Of a stretch of DNA of 64,000 bases, positions 1 to 11,594 are shown piece after piece; position 1 is the first letter of the stretch; the number at the start of each line of letters is the position of its first letter. The stretch is from Cladophialophora immunda (taxonomy: Eukaryota; Ascomycota; Eurotiomycetes; Chaetothyriales; Herpotrichiellaceae), in assembly GCF_000835495.1 (NCBI RefSeq), contig NW_015622544.1:2322855-2386854 (forward strand). The letters are read 5' to 3'. Made by a program: the position numbers and the translations under genes. The notes beneath the pieces were generated by a model. That model was not told where the DNA came from and searched no databases. It saw only the letters and a list, made by a program, of their open reading frames with translations.

Positions 1-1829
1 GGCGAGGCGTCGGCGTTCAGTGACCTTCCACTGCGTCTCCCGTTCATGCCCCCAGGCGGTGGCGGAGGGCCTCCAACAAAAGACCCAGGCGGGGGCTGTT
101 GCATTCCACCCACTCCGTATGGGCTCATTCCTGGCGGAGGCGGACCCGGTCCGTTCGGCATACCATTCTGCCCGTGTCTTCGAGATCTCCTCTTCCCGCC
201 CGGTCCACCAGTCGGCCGTAACTGCGTGACATAGTCGTAGACACGAGGACTCTGCCTCAAGAGCACCAGTTCGGTTTCGGACAGCTTCTCTTCGGGGATC
301 CTGTCCTGCCCCCCTTTCTCCCCCTTCCCCCGCAACGAGTGCCCGTGGTTGTTCCACATCACCATCAATCCATCTTGATTTCCGCCGTGCCCCGGTCCGA
401 CATATTCCACATCGAACGTCCAATCTCGTAGGGCAGGTGGATCGTAGTTGCCACGATCTTGGACTCCCGGGCCCTGCAGCCCCAGTCTCGCGCGCACAGA
501 GGCGTGGATGAACTCGTTGGTCCCGCGTAATCTCTTGCTGGTAGTCCGTCCCGTGTTAGGGTCCGAGCGGAAGTAATTCCCAGGAGTCCTCGTCTTCGCG
601 CCGGCCAATGCGTAAAGTCCCTTGACGGTATCGAATATCTCGCCAAAACTCCACCATCTCGTCTTCTGTCTCGTTTGCTTGTAGTAAGTGCGATTTTCCT
701 CCCACAGTCCCATCAGACAATTCGGCCTGAAGTCCAGGAATGGTTCGAGTTTCGAGATCATCCACGCCAAGGTGATGTCCGCCAGCTGCTGGTCTTCGTA
801 GCCGCCACCAACGTTGCTATGTGCTCCCGGAAACCAGCACTGGACGAGATTCGTCCTGTGATTGTCCCGCTTCTCCCACAACGCCGGAGTGAACGGAGCT
901 CTTCGTTCGTCCAGCGCTAAAGCCTGGAACGCGTTCTCAATACACGGGTGCAATGTCGTGTCGTAGAATTCGTAGGCATGCATGCCGCGCGGCTGTAGTC
1001 TCAGACTCTCAAGCCAGGGCACGCGAGGGATACCGAGAGCACCGACCGTGTCCCAGCAGCACATCGCCTTGATCGGGACGTTCAACGTTGTCAATCCACG
1101 CCGCGCCAACTCCTGCACGTAGCGGTCGTCAAATCTTCCCTTCTCGGGGAATGGGATGTCAGGAAACTGTGAGACGTATCGATCGTCGGCGCGGTGTTCC
1201 CAGTCCTCGAAAATCTCGTTGAAATAAGGCAGCCCGCTTCGCGTGAGTAGACCCAATGCGCCGACCATGCCGCCCACCGACCGCGCCGTGAACGCACCAC
1301 GAGAAAACCCCATGAGGAATATCTCGTCGCCGGAGCGCCAATTCACAGCCAGGTACGTGTATGACATGCGCATATTTTCCTTCAACCCCAACCCTGTGGC
1401 TCCTCCGACTGCACGTGCCGCGGGGCCACCCATGGTTCCGACGCCAGCCTGGTAATTCACGATTTGAGGGATCCCGTCGCGCGATGTGTCTTTGATTGCC
1501 CAACCTATGCGCGAGACGTTCGATGGGGGCTGTTTATGCCCGTTTACAAGGCCGTTGTCAGCGTCGAGCCAAGTTCCGTCGCAGGTCACGATCAGGCGCT
1601 TTTTGGGGCCATGGATGGGTCTTTCAAGCGTGCCAGGCATAGGCCCCATTGTTGAAGCCAGAGGAGGTGGCTCGAGACGTGATTGTGGACGACTTAGGTT
1701 TGTGGGCGCGGCAGAGAGGGGAGGAGGAGCGAAGACAGTTGAGCCATGGGCACTGACGGGATAGCCTGGAGGTGGTGGAGGCGCAAGGCCAGATGCGACC
1801 GAAGAGCGAGCAGCAGGCGGCCGCGACAT
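1..1829 (-). CDS. DUF2235 alpha/beta-hydrolase-like protein (3' end off left edge)
   Basis: The frame is open from an ATG at 1829 to the left edge (609 codons, no intron). The nucleophile-elbow motif GFSRGAFTAR lies about 170 residues in, and RLIVTCDGTW opens the domain at about residue 73; both are hallmarks of DUF2235, the predicted hydrolase fold also found in Tle1-type bacterial phospholipases. The first 65 residues and the last 60 visible ones are proline/glycine-rich and look disordered. ATG 1829 was chosen because the frame is open to it; an in-frame ATG at 1640 would give a shorter N-terminus starting just before the domain. Substrate is unknown. Phospholipase or esterase activity is a family-level guess. 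The C-terminus and stop are outside the window. Confidence 0.85.
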   Translation of the reverse strand, partial: MSRPPAARSSVASGLAPPPPPGYPVSAHGSTVFAPPPLSAAPTNLSRPQSRLEPPPLASTMGPMPGTLERPIHGPKKRLIVTCDGTWLDADNGLVNGHKQPPSNVSRIGWAIKDTSRDGIPQIVNYQAGVGTMGGPAARAVGGATGLGLKENMRMSYTYLAVNWRSGDEIFLMGFSRGAFTARSVGGMVGALGLLTRSGLPYFNEIFEDWEHRADDRYVSQFPDIPFPEKGRFDDRYVQELARRGLTTLNVPIKAMCCWDTVGALGIPRVPWLESLRLQPRGMHAYEFYDTTLHPCIENAFQALALDERRAPFTPALWEKRDNHRTNLVQCWFPGAHSNVGGGYEDQQLADITLAWMISKLEPFLDFRPNCLMGLWEENRTYYKQTRQKTRWWSFGEIFDTVKGLYALAGAKTRTPGNYFRSDPNTGRTTSKRLRGTNEFIHASVRARLGLQGPGVQDRGNYDPPALRDWTFDVEYVGPGHGGNQDGLMVMWNNHGHSLRGKGEKGGQDRIPEEKLSETELVLLRQSPRVYDYVTQLRPTGGPGGKRRSRRHGQNGMPNGPGPPPPGMSPYGVGGMQQPPPGSFVGGPPPPPGGMNGRRSGRSLNADAS

Positions 1830-2556
1830 GGTTATAATGTCGAGAAGAGAGTTTCGGAGAAAGGTCAAGATGACATGGTGTACGAGTCTTGCTGTCGGCG
1901 CTTGCTGTTTACCCTGGCGTCAAGTGCTGGGCAAGGTCGCCTGCGTCTAGATGTGCGTTCTTGTAACGAGACTTCCATCGACTCGAGGTGTAGACAGGAG
2001 GCAGGAAGCTCGGGATCGAAATTCTGACGGCGGCGACAAAATACGTACAGGGAAGAAATCGAGGTGGTGTAAGGGAGGCAGGGAATGGTAGATGGATGCA
2101 ATAGTGAGCTTCATTGCTACCGAAACAAGAGATGCATTGGGATGAGGACCATGGACGAGAGTTTGTTCCACTCTGCCGGGCAACTCTGGTGATGGTGGGC
2201 TGCCTGCTTGGGGCCTTTTCCCCCTCCTGATAGGCGCTTGCGGGACAACAACCACCTAACCAGCCTATGGCCAGGCGGCGTCTAGGCCCCAATTTAGGCA
2301 GCTGGGTGCGCCGAACAGAGTGCTCCGTAAGCCTAGTATTACTGCAAGCCCCAGCCTCCTCCGTCACCCCAGTTCATGCAACCCAGAAATGCAGATGGCT
2401 GGCCTTCGCTAAGGTACCCGCTCGCCGCCCTAACCTTAACTAATATCCATCCCAAAGAATGCCACTCCATATTCCATACTAATTAGCCACAAGGCTGGGG
2501 ATCCTGCGAACCTCTCCCAGCACTGTGTAATCTCCCCTCCCAAGCACAAGTCATAT
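1830..2556. other. Intergenic, 727 bp
   Basis: Promoter side of the DUF2235 gene and 3' side of the But2 gene. Several short frames occur but none has a plausible start plus domain. Nothing further recognised. Confidence 0.5.
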
Positions 2557-3174
2557 TCATGGCGAATAGGTGATGAAGATCCCAATTGCACATTGGTTCC
2601 AGTCTTGAAACCACGTCAAACTGCTGTCAGGGCTGCTCATTGTGATGCTGATCTTGCCCGGCACGCATATGGTGCTGCCAATTGCATATGCGTGTCCCGG
2701 CTCCATGTGTAGGGTCCTTGGGAACCCGTGCGGATTGGCTTGAAGAGGTTGATTGTTGTATGTTGTGTTGCCCTCCACTGCCCCTCCACCTAGCACCGAC
2801 AGAGAGAAAACGTATGACCCAATAACTCCTGCGACCTCAAACGAAGATGTGCTCAATTCAGTCTTGTTCGGCAACAGGAATTCCATGGTGCAAGTCTGGC
2901 CCTTGCGGGACGTAGGAATGTCAAAGTTGAAGATCATTTCAATGTCCGCGGCCGTGACGTATGGGGTGTTAGTGTTGGGAAAGGCAGTGTTAGGGTTGGT
3001 GGATGAAATTGGTACCATCAGATGAGGGAATTCGAAGCCGGGAAAGGGGGGTAAGTAAGCGGGACACGGGCCTGGCTGGGTGATGTCGCCATTGCCATTG
3101 CTGCCCGTGGGTGTGTATAACTGAGCACAACCGCTGCTGAGGAGCGCACTGAGCAGAAGGAACAGGAAATACAT
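2557..3174 (-). CDS. Secreted But2-domain protein
   Basis: 205 aa, single exon. Residues 1-18 form a signal peptide (hydrophobic MYFLFLLLSALLSSGCA) with probable cleavage near residue 18. The rest matches the But2 C-terminal domain (ubiquitin 3 binding protein But2, a fungal extracellular beta-sandwich family): FPHLMVPISS near the start, the IFNFDIP segment, then a Cys-containing strand TCTMEFLLP. There are NKT and NTT N-glycosylation sequons. The same frame stays open upstream to 3870, but that part runs antisense-free through the 3' flank of ADE4, has no signal peptide and is low complexity, so the ATG at 3174 is used. Likely secreted or wall-associated; function unknown. Confidence 0.75.
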   Translation of the reverse strand: MYFLFLLLSALLSSGCAQLYTPTGSNGNGDITQPGPCPAYLPPFPGFEFPHLMVPISSTNPNTAFPNTNTPYVTAADIEMIFNFDIPTSRKGQTCTMEFLLPNKTELSTSSFEVAGVIGSYVFSLSVLGGGAVEGNTTYNNQPLQANPHGFPRTLHMEPGHAYAIGSTICVPGKISITMSSPDSSLTWFQDWNQCAIGIFITYSP

Positions 3175-3604
3175 GATGGCGACGTTATGATAGACAGGCT
3201 CACCGATAACTGAACAGAGCAACGGGTCGGAGAACGCCAAAGAGACAGCAAAGGAATCTGGGCGCAGGGCAAGGGAAGTGAGTTGAAGATGAAGAAAAGG
3301 GAGAACGGGAGCCTTGCAAAGAGCTGGGGGAATATAGACTCCTTGGCAACATGACTCCTGATGAGTGGGTAGGAGCGCCTGGTGCATGAATGAACAACGG
3401 CAGTGGCACCTGCTCTTTCTCCCAGAAGAGATGGAAAGCGCCCACCAAAAAAGAGAGGTCACTCTCAATATGCCCTCTGGACAGTTGCATGGGATAGAAA
3501 TCCTTCGTCTGAATCTGGACAGACTACCTCCTTCTATGATCTTCCGCTTGCACGCCCATAAATGCAGACTAATGCCACCCTTTGATGTGCCGGCCCGTTC
3601 AGTT
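3175..3604. other. Intergenic, 430 bp
   Basis: Between the ADE4 stop and the But2 start, both on the minus strand. Should hold the ADE4 3'UTR and the But2 promoter. No gene seen. Confidence 0.5.
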
Positions 3605-5389
3605 TCACTCATTTCGGGGGAAATCTCCCAGATTGTGCAAGGAAATGTCCATGCGATCTCGCACAGTCGGACTTTCATCCTCGAAGCCCAAGGACACGGC
3701 AGAACCACGGTGTGAGCCGGCGACATCGGTCTGAATGGACTGCTGGTGTGCATTGCCATTGACCGCAGGCACCACCTTGCCATTCTCCGTGACCACCGCT
3801 CCATTCGTAGCCAGCTGGATCTGGTGCTCGCCGGCGACTCCTTGGGCAACTGCCCGTCTGGCTTCGTCAATGACTTTTAGCTTTCGGGTTTGCCCTCGAA
3901 TTCGTTCCAAGTGCTCAAAGTAGGCGTCGTCAACGGGTGTGATGTATGTCCCACAGAACACACCGACCTCGAAATTGCTCGGGGCGTCGCGCGCTTTTGC
4001 TTCTCGAGCAGCATCAACACATGCTGCCTTCAGATCATCCAGAGTCTGATAGATCACACTATCAGCACCAATGTGTTTTGCAATTGCTTCCGGGCCGTGA
4101 TAGTTGTGGGCAACCAATTCAAATGGTGAGGCCAAGTCGATACCGTAGATGTGTGCGTGGGTGATTGGAGGGGCGCAGCTCGCAAAGTGAACCTTCTTCG
4201 CCCCCGCTTCTCGAGCCATCGTCACTATCTCGCGGCTGGTTGTGCCTCGAACAATGCTGTCGTCCACTAATAGAACATTGCGATCCTGGAACTCCATGGC
4301 CATTGCATTCAGCTTCCGCCTCACCCCCTTTTGTCGTGCTTTCTGCTCCGGCATGATAAAGGTTCGGAAAACGTATCGGTTCTTCACAAAGCCTTGGCAG
4401 TATTCCTTGCCCAGAGCTTCAGCCACGACCGATGCAGAAGTGACAGAGGTCTCGGGAATAGGAATGACGACATCAATGTCTTTCAGATCTTGAGGACTGA
4501 GGACCTTTTTGACGTGTGCTGCAAGCCGCAGGCCCATATGTTGCCGGCTCCGATGGACACTGATCCCATCCATGACCGAATCGGGACGGGCAAAGTAGAC
4601 ATACTCAAAGATATCAGGCGCGTATTCTTTGCGTTGCTGGACTTGCCGAAAGTGCGGTTCGTGGCCTTTCTGGATGATAACTGCCTCTCCGGGCAGAATG
4701 TCCCGTATGACATCAAAGCCAAGTTGGGCTAGAGCCACCGATTCCGAAGCCATCATGTAGTCTTTGCCAGGGCCGTCGGCGGATTGCCTTGATCCCAGAA
4801 CGAGGGGCCGGATGCCGAATGCATCTCGGAAGCCAATGAGCCCATAACCTGCGATCATTGCTGTGCACGCCCAGCCACCCTTGCATCTCTCATACATCCT
4901 GCTGAGGGCTGCGAATACATCGTCCTCGTTCACACGGGCTTTCCCAGTCTCGTTGAGTTCATCGGCAAAGACGTTGAGCATGAGCTCGCTGTCGCTGTCG
5001 GTATTAATGTGTCTGTGAGCCGCCAAGTCCAGGTGCTGCTTCAGCTCGGGGGCGTTGATCAGGTTGCCGTTATGCGCAAGGCAGATGCCATAGGGACTGT
5101 TCACATAGAATGGTTGCGCCTCGGCATTCGCACTGCTCCCTGCCGTGGGGTATCTCAGATGGCCCAAACCCATGAAACCAGGAAGATCAACTACTCTTGC
5201 GCCATCATGGAACACTTTGGCCGCCATACCATTGCCCTTGCACTGGTATATCCTTCCACCAGTCGCACACGTCGCGATTCCACAGGCATCCTGCCCACGA
5301 TGTTGCAGGAGATAGAGGGCTTCGTGCAGGTCGACGGCAGCGGCGGTCGAGGAAGTGTTGGCGAGGATTAAAGCGAGAATACCGCACAT
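3605..5389 (-). CDS. ADE4: Amidophosphoribosyltransferase (glutamine PRPP amidotransferase)
   Basis: 594 aa, single exon. Catalyses the first committed step of purine synthesis, PRPP plus glutamine to 5-phosphoribosylamine, in the cytosol. The start is fixed by MCGILA: Cys2 is the Ntn-hydrolase nucleophile exposed after Met removal, so the open upstream codons (an alternative Met at 5410) are not used. Glutaminase-domain residues are visible ([28 protein letters not shown]), followed by the PRPP loop [14 protein letters not shown]. The C-terminus (about 90 residues past the catalytic core) is longer than in yeast Ade4 (510 aa) and low complexity. A TGACTC element lies about 270 bp upstream, consistent with Bas1/Gcn4-type control of purine genes. 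Confidence 0.96.
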   Translation of the reverse strand: MCGILALILANTSSTAAAVDLHEALYLLQHRGQDACGIATCATGGRIYQCKGNGMAAKVFHDGARVVDLPGFMGLGHLRYPTAGSSANAEAQPFYVNSPYGICLAHNGNLINAPELKQHLDLAAHRHINTDSDSELMLNVFADELNETGKARVNEDDVFAALSRMYERCKGGWACTAMIAGYGLIGFRDAFGIRPLVLGSRQSADGPGKDYMMASESVALAQLGFDVIRDILPGEAVIIQKGHEPHFRQVQQRKEYAPDIFEYVYFARPDSVMDGISVHRSRQHMGLRLAAHVKKVLSPQDLKDIDVVIPIPETSVTSASVVAEALGKEYCQGFVKNRYVFRTFIMPEQKARQKGVRRKLNAMAMEFQDRNVLLVDDSIVRGTTSREIVTMAREAGAKKVHFASCAPPITHAHIYGIDLASPFELVAHNYHGPEAIAKHIGADSVIYQTLDDLKAACVDAAREAKARDAPSNFEVGVFCGTYITPVDDAYFEHLERIRGQTRKLKVIDEARRAVAQGVAGEHQIQLATNGAVVTENGKVVPAVNGNAHQQSIQTDVAGSHRGSAVSLGFEDESPTVRDRMDISLHNLGDFPRNE

Positions 5390-7218
5390 TTTGACCACGG
5401 GTCTGCGCAATTCTGGACAAGATGTCAGCCGAAACAGATCCTCGAACGGAGTGCTTGCGGTGCAAAGCGCCAGATTCTGCCACCATCAGACCCGAAGGTT
5501 TTCAGCAAAACTGCTTATGAAGTCTAACATCTAATAAAATATACAAAATGGGATCATCCTGCAGTGGAGGGGGGAGTGGAGGGGCTCCAACATACCTAGA
5601 ATAACATGGTAATAGGCGTACAGGCGGGATGGGGAGGGTTGAGAAAAGATAGCACACGAGTCAGGATTTTACGATCGGGAAGAATCGAGGGCTAGTAGGT
5701 GTAGTGGAAGTTCGTCGCTTCGGACCGAGCAGTAGCGGATCTGAGGGCGAAACGAATCCGCCAAGTTGGAGTGATATCTCCCCAGTTGAACTGAGCGAAG
5801 AGTCGACATGCTGGATTTTTTGAGAAGGAAAAAGCCTGCTGCATACCGGCAATGGACATAAATTTTTTGGGCTGGTCAGCGGCGACATTTGGTTAGCGAG
5901 GGGCTGCATGCAGGTCGCGATGTCGGAGCTCACGCGCGCGCTACTCCGTACGACTCTAGTAAGCCATATGTAGAACGTTAGCCGAGGGTCTAAGGATAAA
6001 CTTCGGAAAATCTTAATGCCGCAAAGACCAAAAACCAGGCTGTCAAGACGCACCGAAAGCGACTCTCCTGAAAATCAAGTTTCCATGGTCAACAATGGGT
6101 AATGCACGTGGCGGCCGTGGTGAGACGACCGCTGTCGCAAATGAATCTCATGCTGTCAATATGGGCAGCGACGCTTTGAGTTGCGAAGCTGCAGAACCCA
6201 CGTGATATGCGCCATCCTCAGCCTTGCGGGCAGCATTCAGGGGGTCGCAGTCGTGTGCGCACTCTTCGCTTGTCTAACAGCAGCCTCAAAACAGGACAAT
6301 CATAAAGCGCTTCTGCACAGCATCCTCTGGAAATTGCAGCTTGCGTACGGGTGTGATTGGGCATACCCCGCATTGTTGTCTATTCACGAATACTGCAGCC
6401 GAGCCCAGTGAGGGCCCACAATTGAGACTCTTGCAATTGATCTCTTTTCTAAAAGGGATTATGGCAGCAAGGGTCGCTATTCGGAATTGTGATTGATTTA
6501 GCAGTTTGAGCAACTCTTACGGGACATGAAAAGACATACGATAGAATACGGAGCCGCAGAGTGACCATTCTGGAAGAGGCAACATGTTGCTGGCGGTCTA
6601 CTTAGCGGCACACTCTGCACCGCTGGAGAAATCGCCGGGAAGCGCTTCCCTCAAGCCGACAACTCTGTTCCGGTCCTATTTCCCGCGGACCTTTAGGGAG
6701 TTCCTTTCGGACCAACACCCGTTTGGACAGAGGGTATTCGGAGCTTCCACTGTGATAGAGTGTAAATTGTGTATTGGAACTAGCTTGATCCACCATGTCT
6801 GAGGGCCGAATTAATAGGTATATTTGCAGTAGGCCTCGGCGCGAGGAAATGACAAGTTTGACCAAAATACCTGGCACTAAGTGTCGTGAATTATGTGTTG
6901 GTCTGTCTACAGTCCTGTTTTCCATCACGTTTTTGTTCCTTCTCTCCTTTAAGCGACTCCCTTGCTATCGCTATACACATAATCCAAGGCTCTGTGCCTA
7001 ACAGAAATACCTCAGGAACTGGGATTTCCGTTGTTGTCCCTCGAGATTGTTAACTTGCTGTCTTGATGGCCCCAAGCAGTTTCTTTATTTAAGTGGATAC
7101 CTCAACAGTATCCATCATCAACGCACAGCTCGAACATTATATTAGCCCAAAAGCTGCCCAAGTCGTTCTCAAAGACGCCAAGTCTCCCTTGTGCTCATTC
7201 TTGGTTACTGTAATCGCA
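5390..7218. other. Intergenic, 1.8 kb
   Basis: Divergent region between ADE4 (minus) and the first SDR (plus). Short frames only, none with a recognisable domain. It marks the switch from a core gene to the accessory cluster. Confidence 0.5.
5658..5663 (-). promoter_or_regulatory. TGACTC element upstream of ADE4
   Basis: GAGTCA on the plus strand reads TGACTC toward ADE4, about 270 bp before its start codon. This is the core of Gcn4/CPC1 and Bas1 sites, and yeast ADE4 is controlled by both. A six-base match is weak by itself; position and target gene make it plausible. Confidence 0.35.
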
Positions 7219-8165
7219 ATGCACTACTTCAAGATCGATGAATTAGAGCTCGAGGGCTTGAAGGATAAGGTAGCCTTGATCACAGGTGGATCATCTGGGA
7301 TTGGTCTCGCGACAGCAAAATTGTTTCTAGACAAAGGCGCCCGCGCGGTCATCGTCGCAGACATTCAAAAGCCCCCCGATGAACTGGGACCTCGAGCTCT
7401 TTACTTCAAAACCGACGTCTCATCGTGGAAGGATCTCGTGAGCGTGTTCCAAGCCGGCATGGATCGCTACGGACGGATTGACGTTGTGTTTGCCAACGCT
7501 GGAGTTGCCGACGTGACGGACTACGTGAACCTGAGGGAACACGAAGGGGAGCTTCTGGAGCCCAGCCGGCGTCCAATCGAGATCAATTTGTTTGGATGCC
7601 AGAACACTGTCGCTTTGGCGGTTTACCATATGCAACGACAACAGCCACCGGGTGGGAATATCGTCATGACTGCGTCCGGGGCTGGCTACGAGGGAGTGAC
7701 TTCAGCATCCTACAGTCAGTAGTTGTCCCCTACTTCTCCAACGTTCCTTACCATTTGCCAAAATATACTGACCGAGCGGGCCAAGCCTCCGCCAAACACG
7801 GCATTGTTGGATTCTTGCGAGCCATGAAGATGCAGCTGTATCCCAAGATTCCAATTCGTCTCAACGTGGTCGCTCCCGGGTGGACGCAGTCTGCCATCAC
7901 CGCAGGCGTTCTCGACACATTCAAATCGGTGGGTGTACCGATCCAGCCCGCCTCCGCGATTGCCCTCGCGGTGGGCAAATTAGCAACAGATCCGCAATAC
8001 CACGGCAACTCGCTTTTCGTGGCCAATAACCAATGTGCGGAGTTTGAGGGCCCTATCTTGGCTGAGACAGCAAACTGTGTAGGTCCATCGAATGGAGATG
8101 AAGAGCAATTTCAGAAGCTTTTGATGGCGTTGAAGACATATCGTCTTAGAAAAGCAGGGGAGTAG
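7219..8165 (+). CDS. Short-chain dehydrogenase/reductase (SDR 1, 15-PGDH-like)
   Basis: 291 aa from two exons, 7219-7714 and 7786-8165. The 71-nt intron has donor GTCAGT, branch TACTGAC and acceptor AAG. It joins the frame as YTSAKHG, which restores the YxxxK active site. The cofactor motif is TGGSSGIG at residues 23-30, the adenine-pocket Asp is in VIVADI, and NAG is present (FANAGVAD). The frame is open upstream to 7093, but only through a GTG; the first ATG is 7219. Predicted NAD(P)-dependent alcohol/ketone oxidoreductase, substrate unknown. First gene of the oxidoreductase cluster and on the same strand as the BVMO 757 bp downstream. Confidence 0.9.
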
Positions 8166-8922
8166 AGCGACCGATGATGATCGGCAGCCTTGTGAGGCCA
8201 TTTCAGGTTCTGTATGTGGCTTACAACATTTAAATAGTCATCATGCTGAAAATGCCTAAGACGAGATGTATGAGTTCCCCAAGCTGTCGATTTTGACTGT
8301 AGCTGGTCACTTTCGAGGATCGACATAGGTCTCCTCGGCGAGGGGCTCGTCTGTAACTGTCTGTTCGAGACGGGGTATTCAGCGCCCCACTCTGCTCAGA
8401 AGCTCCCACATCGATGCGCAACTTAGACAGATACTGTCACAAATGACATGGTCGACTATTTCGCTTTCATAATGCTCTCTTGCTCCGTGCCAGGGCATAA
8501 TGCTGTGAAAGGAGCTTCTGCCGGTGGAGGGGAGATGATTCTGGATTTTACGGAATGGATTGCTCGGAATGAAATGCCGCGGAAGCGTCTGAGGTGAGAG
8601 TGGCCGTGGAGGAGTGAGCATTCTTGTTGCAATCTCGCGCCGAGGTCGAGAAAACAACATGTCCAACCTTTGCAGATGGTCTCTGGCTTTCTTCAAGGAG
8701 CCAGGAAGCCTAGTTAAGCGAAAGGAACGACTAACAAGTTGGGTAATCGGCTGGTGGGAGGTAACAGGGCAGTCGTATCCACAGCCCATCTTATAGCACT
8801 CACTTATGACCGCCATGTAGCCTTCCCTTTCGCGCTTGCTGATATAAACCACTTTTGACTACATTTTGATCGTTCCAGACATTGCAAAGTCATTTTCAAT
8901 CTTCCAGCGCCAGTTCGAGAAG
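8166..8922. other. Intergenic, promoter region of the BVMO
   Basis: 757 bp between SDR 1 and the BVMO, both plus strand. No gene seen. Contains the CGGAAT pair listed separately. Confidence 0.5.
8551..8570 (+). promoter_or_regulatory. CGGAAT direct-repeat pair before the BVMO
   Basis: CGGAAT at 8551 and again at 8565, about 360 bp upstream of the BVMO start. The second copy also forms a CGG-N9-CCG inverted pair (8565-8579). CGG triplets are the half-sites of Zn2Cys6 regulators, and such a regulator lies in the cluster. A similar pair precedes the MFS gene. Could be chance. Confidence 0.3.
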
Positions 8923-11406
8923 ATGCCTCACCTGGACCCGCCACCGCCAGTCATTGATATCGCAGACCAAGTTCACTCCAAACCGGACCATATTAAGATT
9001 ATACATGTCGGAGCAGGAGCATCAGGTCTTCTCATGGCCTATAAGGCCAGATTGATGCTTCAGAACTACGAACTCGTTCTTTATGAAAAGTAATCGCATG
9101 CAGTTCCCGACGGCGAATGACAATTATCATCCTGCTAACTCTCGAAAGGAACCCTGAAATTGGAGGCACTTGGTGGGAAAATCGATATCCAGGTTGGTCA
9201 AATCGCTCATCTTTACGGTTCATGTCTTTGAGCAGGCTGACTGTATCACTTTTTCTTCCGACTCAGGCTGTGCTTGTGACATTCCCGCACATTGCTACAC
9301 ATATACGTTTGAGCCGAACACGGAGTGGTCTGCATTCTACGCCGGTAGTCGAGAGATCCAGGATTATTTCTTGAGGTTCTACAAGAAGTATGAGTTAGAA
9401 CCCTTTGTGAAACTCGAGCACGAAGTCCTTAGCGCAACCTGGGACGACCTTGAAGGAACTTGTGAGTCAGCCGTGCATGGCTACCATGGTCGCCAGCGTC
9501 ACTCTTTTCCCATGGGAGAAATCGCTGACGACGGGAAACTCTCCAAGGGGATGTTGAGGTGCGACATAACGGCCATGTATTCCATGACCGGTGCAATGTC
9601 TTGATCAACGGATCTGGGGTCGTCAACAAGTGGAAGTGTAAGTTACATTGTGCCAGCCTCCTGACACCAGAGATTCTGATGATTGAGGGTAGGGCCCGCC
9701 ATTGAGGGTTTGCACAGCTTCGGCGGCAAGCTGGCGCACTCGGCTGCCTGGGACGAAACAATTGACGCAACCAACAAGAGAGTCGCCGTCATTGGGACGG
9801 GCTCAAGCTCTATTCAAATGGTCCCAAGCCTCGCAAAGGGTCCGTCTTTGTGTCTACCACTCGACTGTCGTGCTGACGCTGCTGCAGGAGCAAAGTCCTT
9901 GACTGTTTTCATGCGGAACAGGTTCTGGATCTCTCCTCAAATCCCCACTGATACGCACAAGTTGGAGACATCCGACCGCGACGCCATCATTGGCAGGCAC
10001 TACTACGCCGAGGACGAGAAACAGTCCTTCCGGGACGACGAAGAGTTCCATCTCGCCTATCGCAAAGAACTGGAGTCCAAGATGGGCAAGAAGTTCTCGG
10101 TCTTTTTGCGTGGTACAGCGGACAATGAAGCTGCCAAAAAAATCTTCAGGGTCGACATGCTGAAAAAGCTGGGTCCTGGCCACGAGGAACTGCTCGGCAG
10201 GTTGATTCCAGATTGGTCTCCCGGTTGTCGGAGAATGACGGTGAGCACGGGAGAAACGCAGGGCTCTCATGGTTCACTGACAAAATGCACCTGCAGCCTG
10301 GGGAAGGTTATCTCGAGACCCTTGCTCAACCACGTAGGTCTATGATGTGACCTCTGTCCCCTCGAGATGGGGTGTTGCTGACCGCCCGTGCCTTGTAGAC
10401 GTCTCAACTGTCCACGAAGAAATTGTCCAGATCACACCGAAGGGCCTGTTGACTGCCAGTGGACAGGAAATCGAAGTAGACATCATCGCTTGTGGAACGG
10501 GATTTGAAACCGCTTACGTGCCGCATTTGTCAGTATTCACAAACTCTTATCGTCACAGCAAATAGTCTGACAGAGATTTCCCAGCAAAATAATCGGCGTC
10601 AATGGCATCGTCATGCAGGAACACTGGGCAGAGGTAAATGCGACAACCTTCTCGTTATATCCCCACCGATACCGTGGGTAAGAGCAGGATTGACCGCAGG
10701 ATATAGGAATCAAACATCTACTGCTCCATCACCGGCCCAGGGTTCCCGAATTACTGGGTGATCAACGGTCCTAGGGGAAACTGGGGACAGGGCTGTGCGC
10801 TTCCATCGGTAAGTCATCCACTTTGAGGTCGCCTTCAACCCACGCATTCTTTCGTACTGAGCACCCGGTCGTCTTCTACAGCACGAGGTCCAGATCGAAT
10901 ATGCAATCCAATGCATCGACAAAATGCAAAGGCAACAGATTCGGTGCATGGAAGTGAAGCAGGGACCCACGACCGATTTCAACAATCACATGGACGCCTG
11001 GCACGCGAAGTATTCCGTCTGGGCCGAGAAATGTCGCAGGTGAGCAAAAGTGCACCCGATCGTGCGACCCGTCCCCATCTTTCCAATCATGGTAGAATCG
11101 TTTTGATGTACCAGACTTCTGACTCAACGTGGTGGCACTGTCTCCCGGCTAACCCTGGCCTCTCTGGATAGCTGGTATAAGAAGAACAAACCCGAAGGCC
11201 GCGTCTACATCTGGGGCGGGTCGTTGTTGCACCTGCTCAAAACGCTGCGGACCCCCCTCTCTGAGCACTACCAAATCACCTACAAAAACCCAGACGACTG
11301 CTGGGCGTTTTTGGGCAATGGACTTACAGAGGCCGACGTCGCTGGAACGGTGGAGAGGCTGACGCCGTTTATCCGGAATTCAGACACTCCTTGGGAGATC
11401 GTCTAG
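8923..11406 (+). CDS. Baeyer-Villiger-type flavin monooxygenase
   Basis: 568 aa from 12 exons: 8923-9089, 9149-9192, 9267-9461, 9548-9637, 9693-9839, 9888-10240, 10297-10333, 10399-10528, 10585-10633, 10707-10808, 10882-11039, 11172-11406. All 11 introns are GT-AG and the total is 569 codons. The FAD Rossmann motif is GAGASG near residue 29 and the NADPH Rossmann motif is GTGSSSIQ. Between them is a perfect BVMO fingerprint, FGGKLAHSAAW (FxGxxxHxxxW). The GGTWWENRYPG block is typical of class B flavoproteins. BVMOs use NADPH and O2 to turn ketones into esters or lactones. Intron 9840-9887 is 48 nt and in frame, so retention would add 16 residues. Start is ATG 8923; the frame upstream has only a TTG. 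Confidence 0.93.
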
Positions 11407-11594
11407 TATGGACCGGAGTCAAGGGTTGACTTTCGCTACCTATTCCAAAATGCATATACACTAGTTTTGTCATTGAAGTCAAGCTTGGTCGAAGCTGGCC
11501 CAAGTCTTCCAGAGTGCTTTTGTCCCAAGCCTTCATTCTCCCCTTTGGGCAGTGACCCTAGCTCGTTCCTGCACACTCTCGTCTGCCGCAGACA

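Noticed and set aside
3175..3870. A 437-codon frame extending the But2 protein upstream
   Set aside because: The extension has no domain, overlaps the ADE4 3' end on the same strand, and would bury a clear signal peptide.
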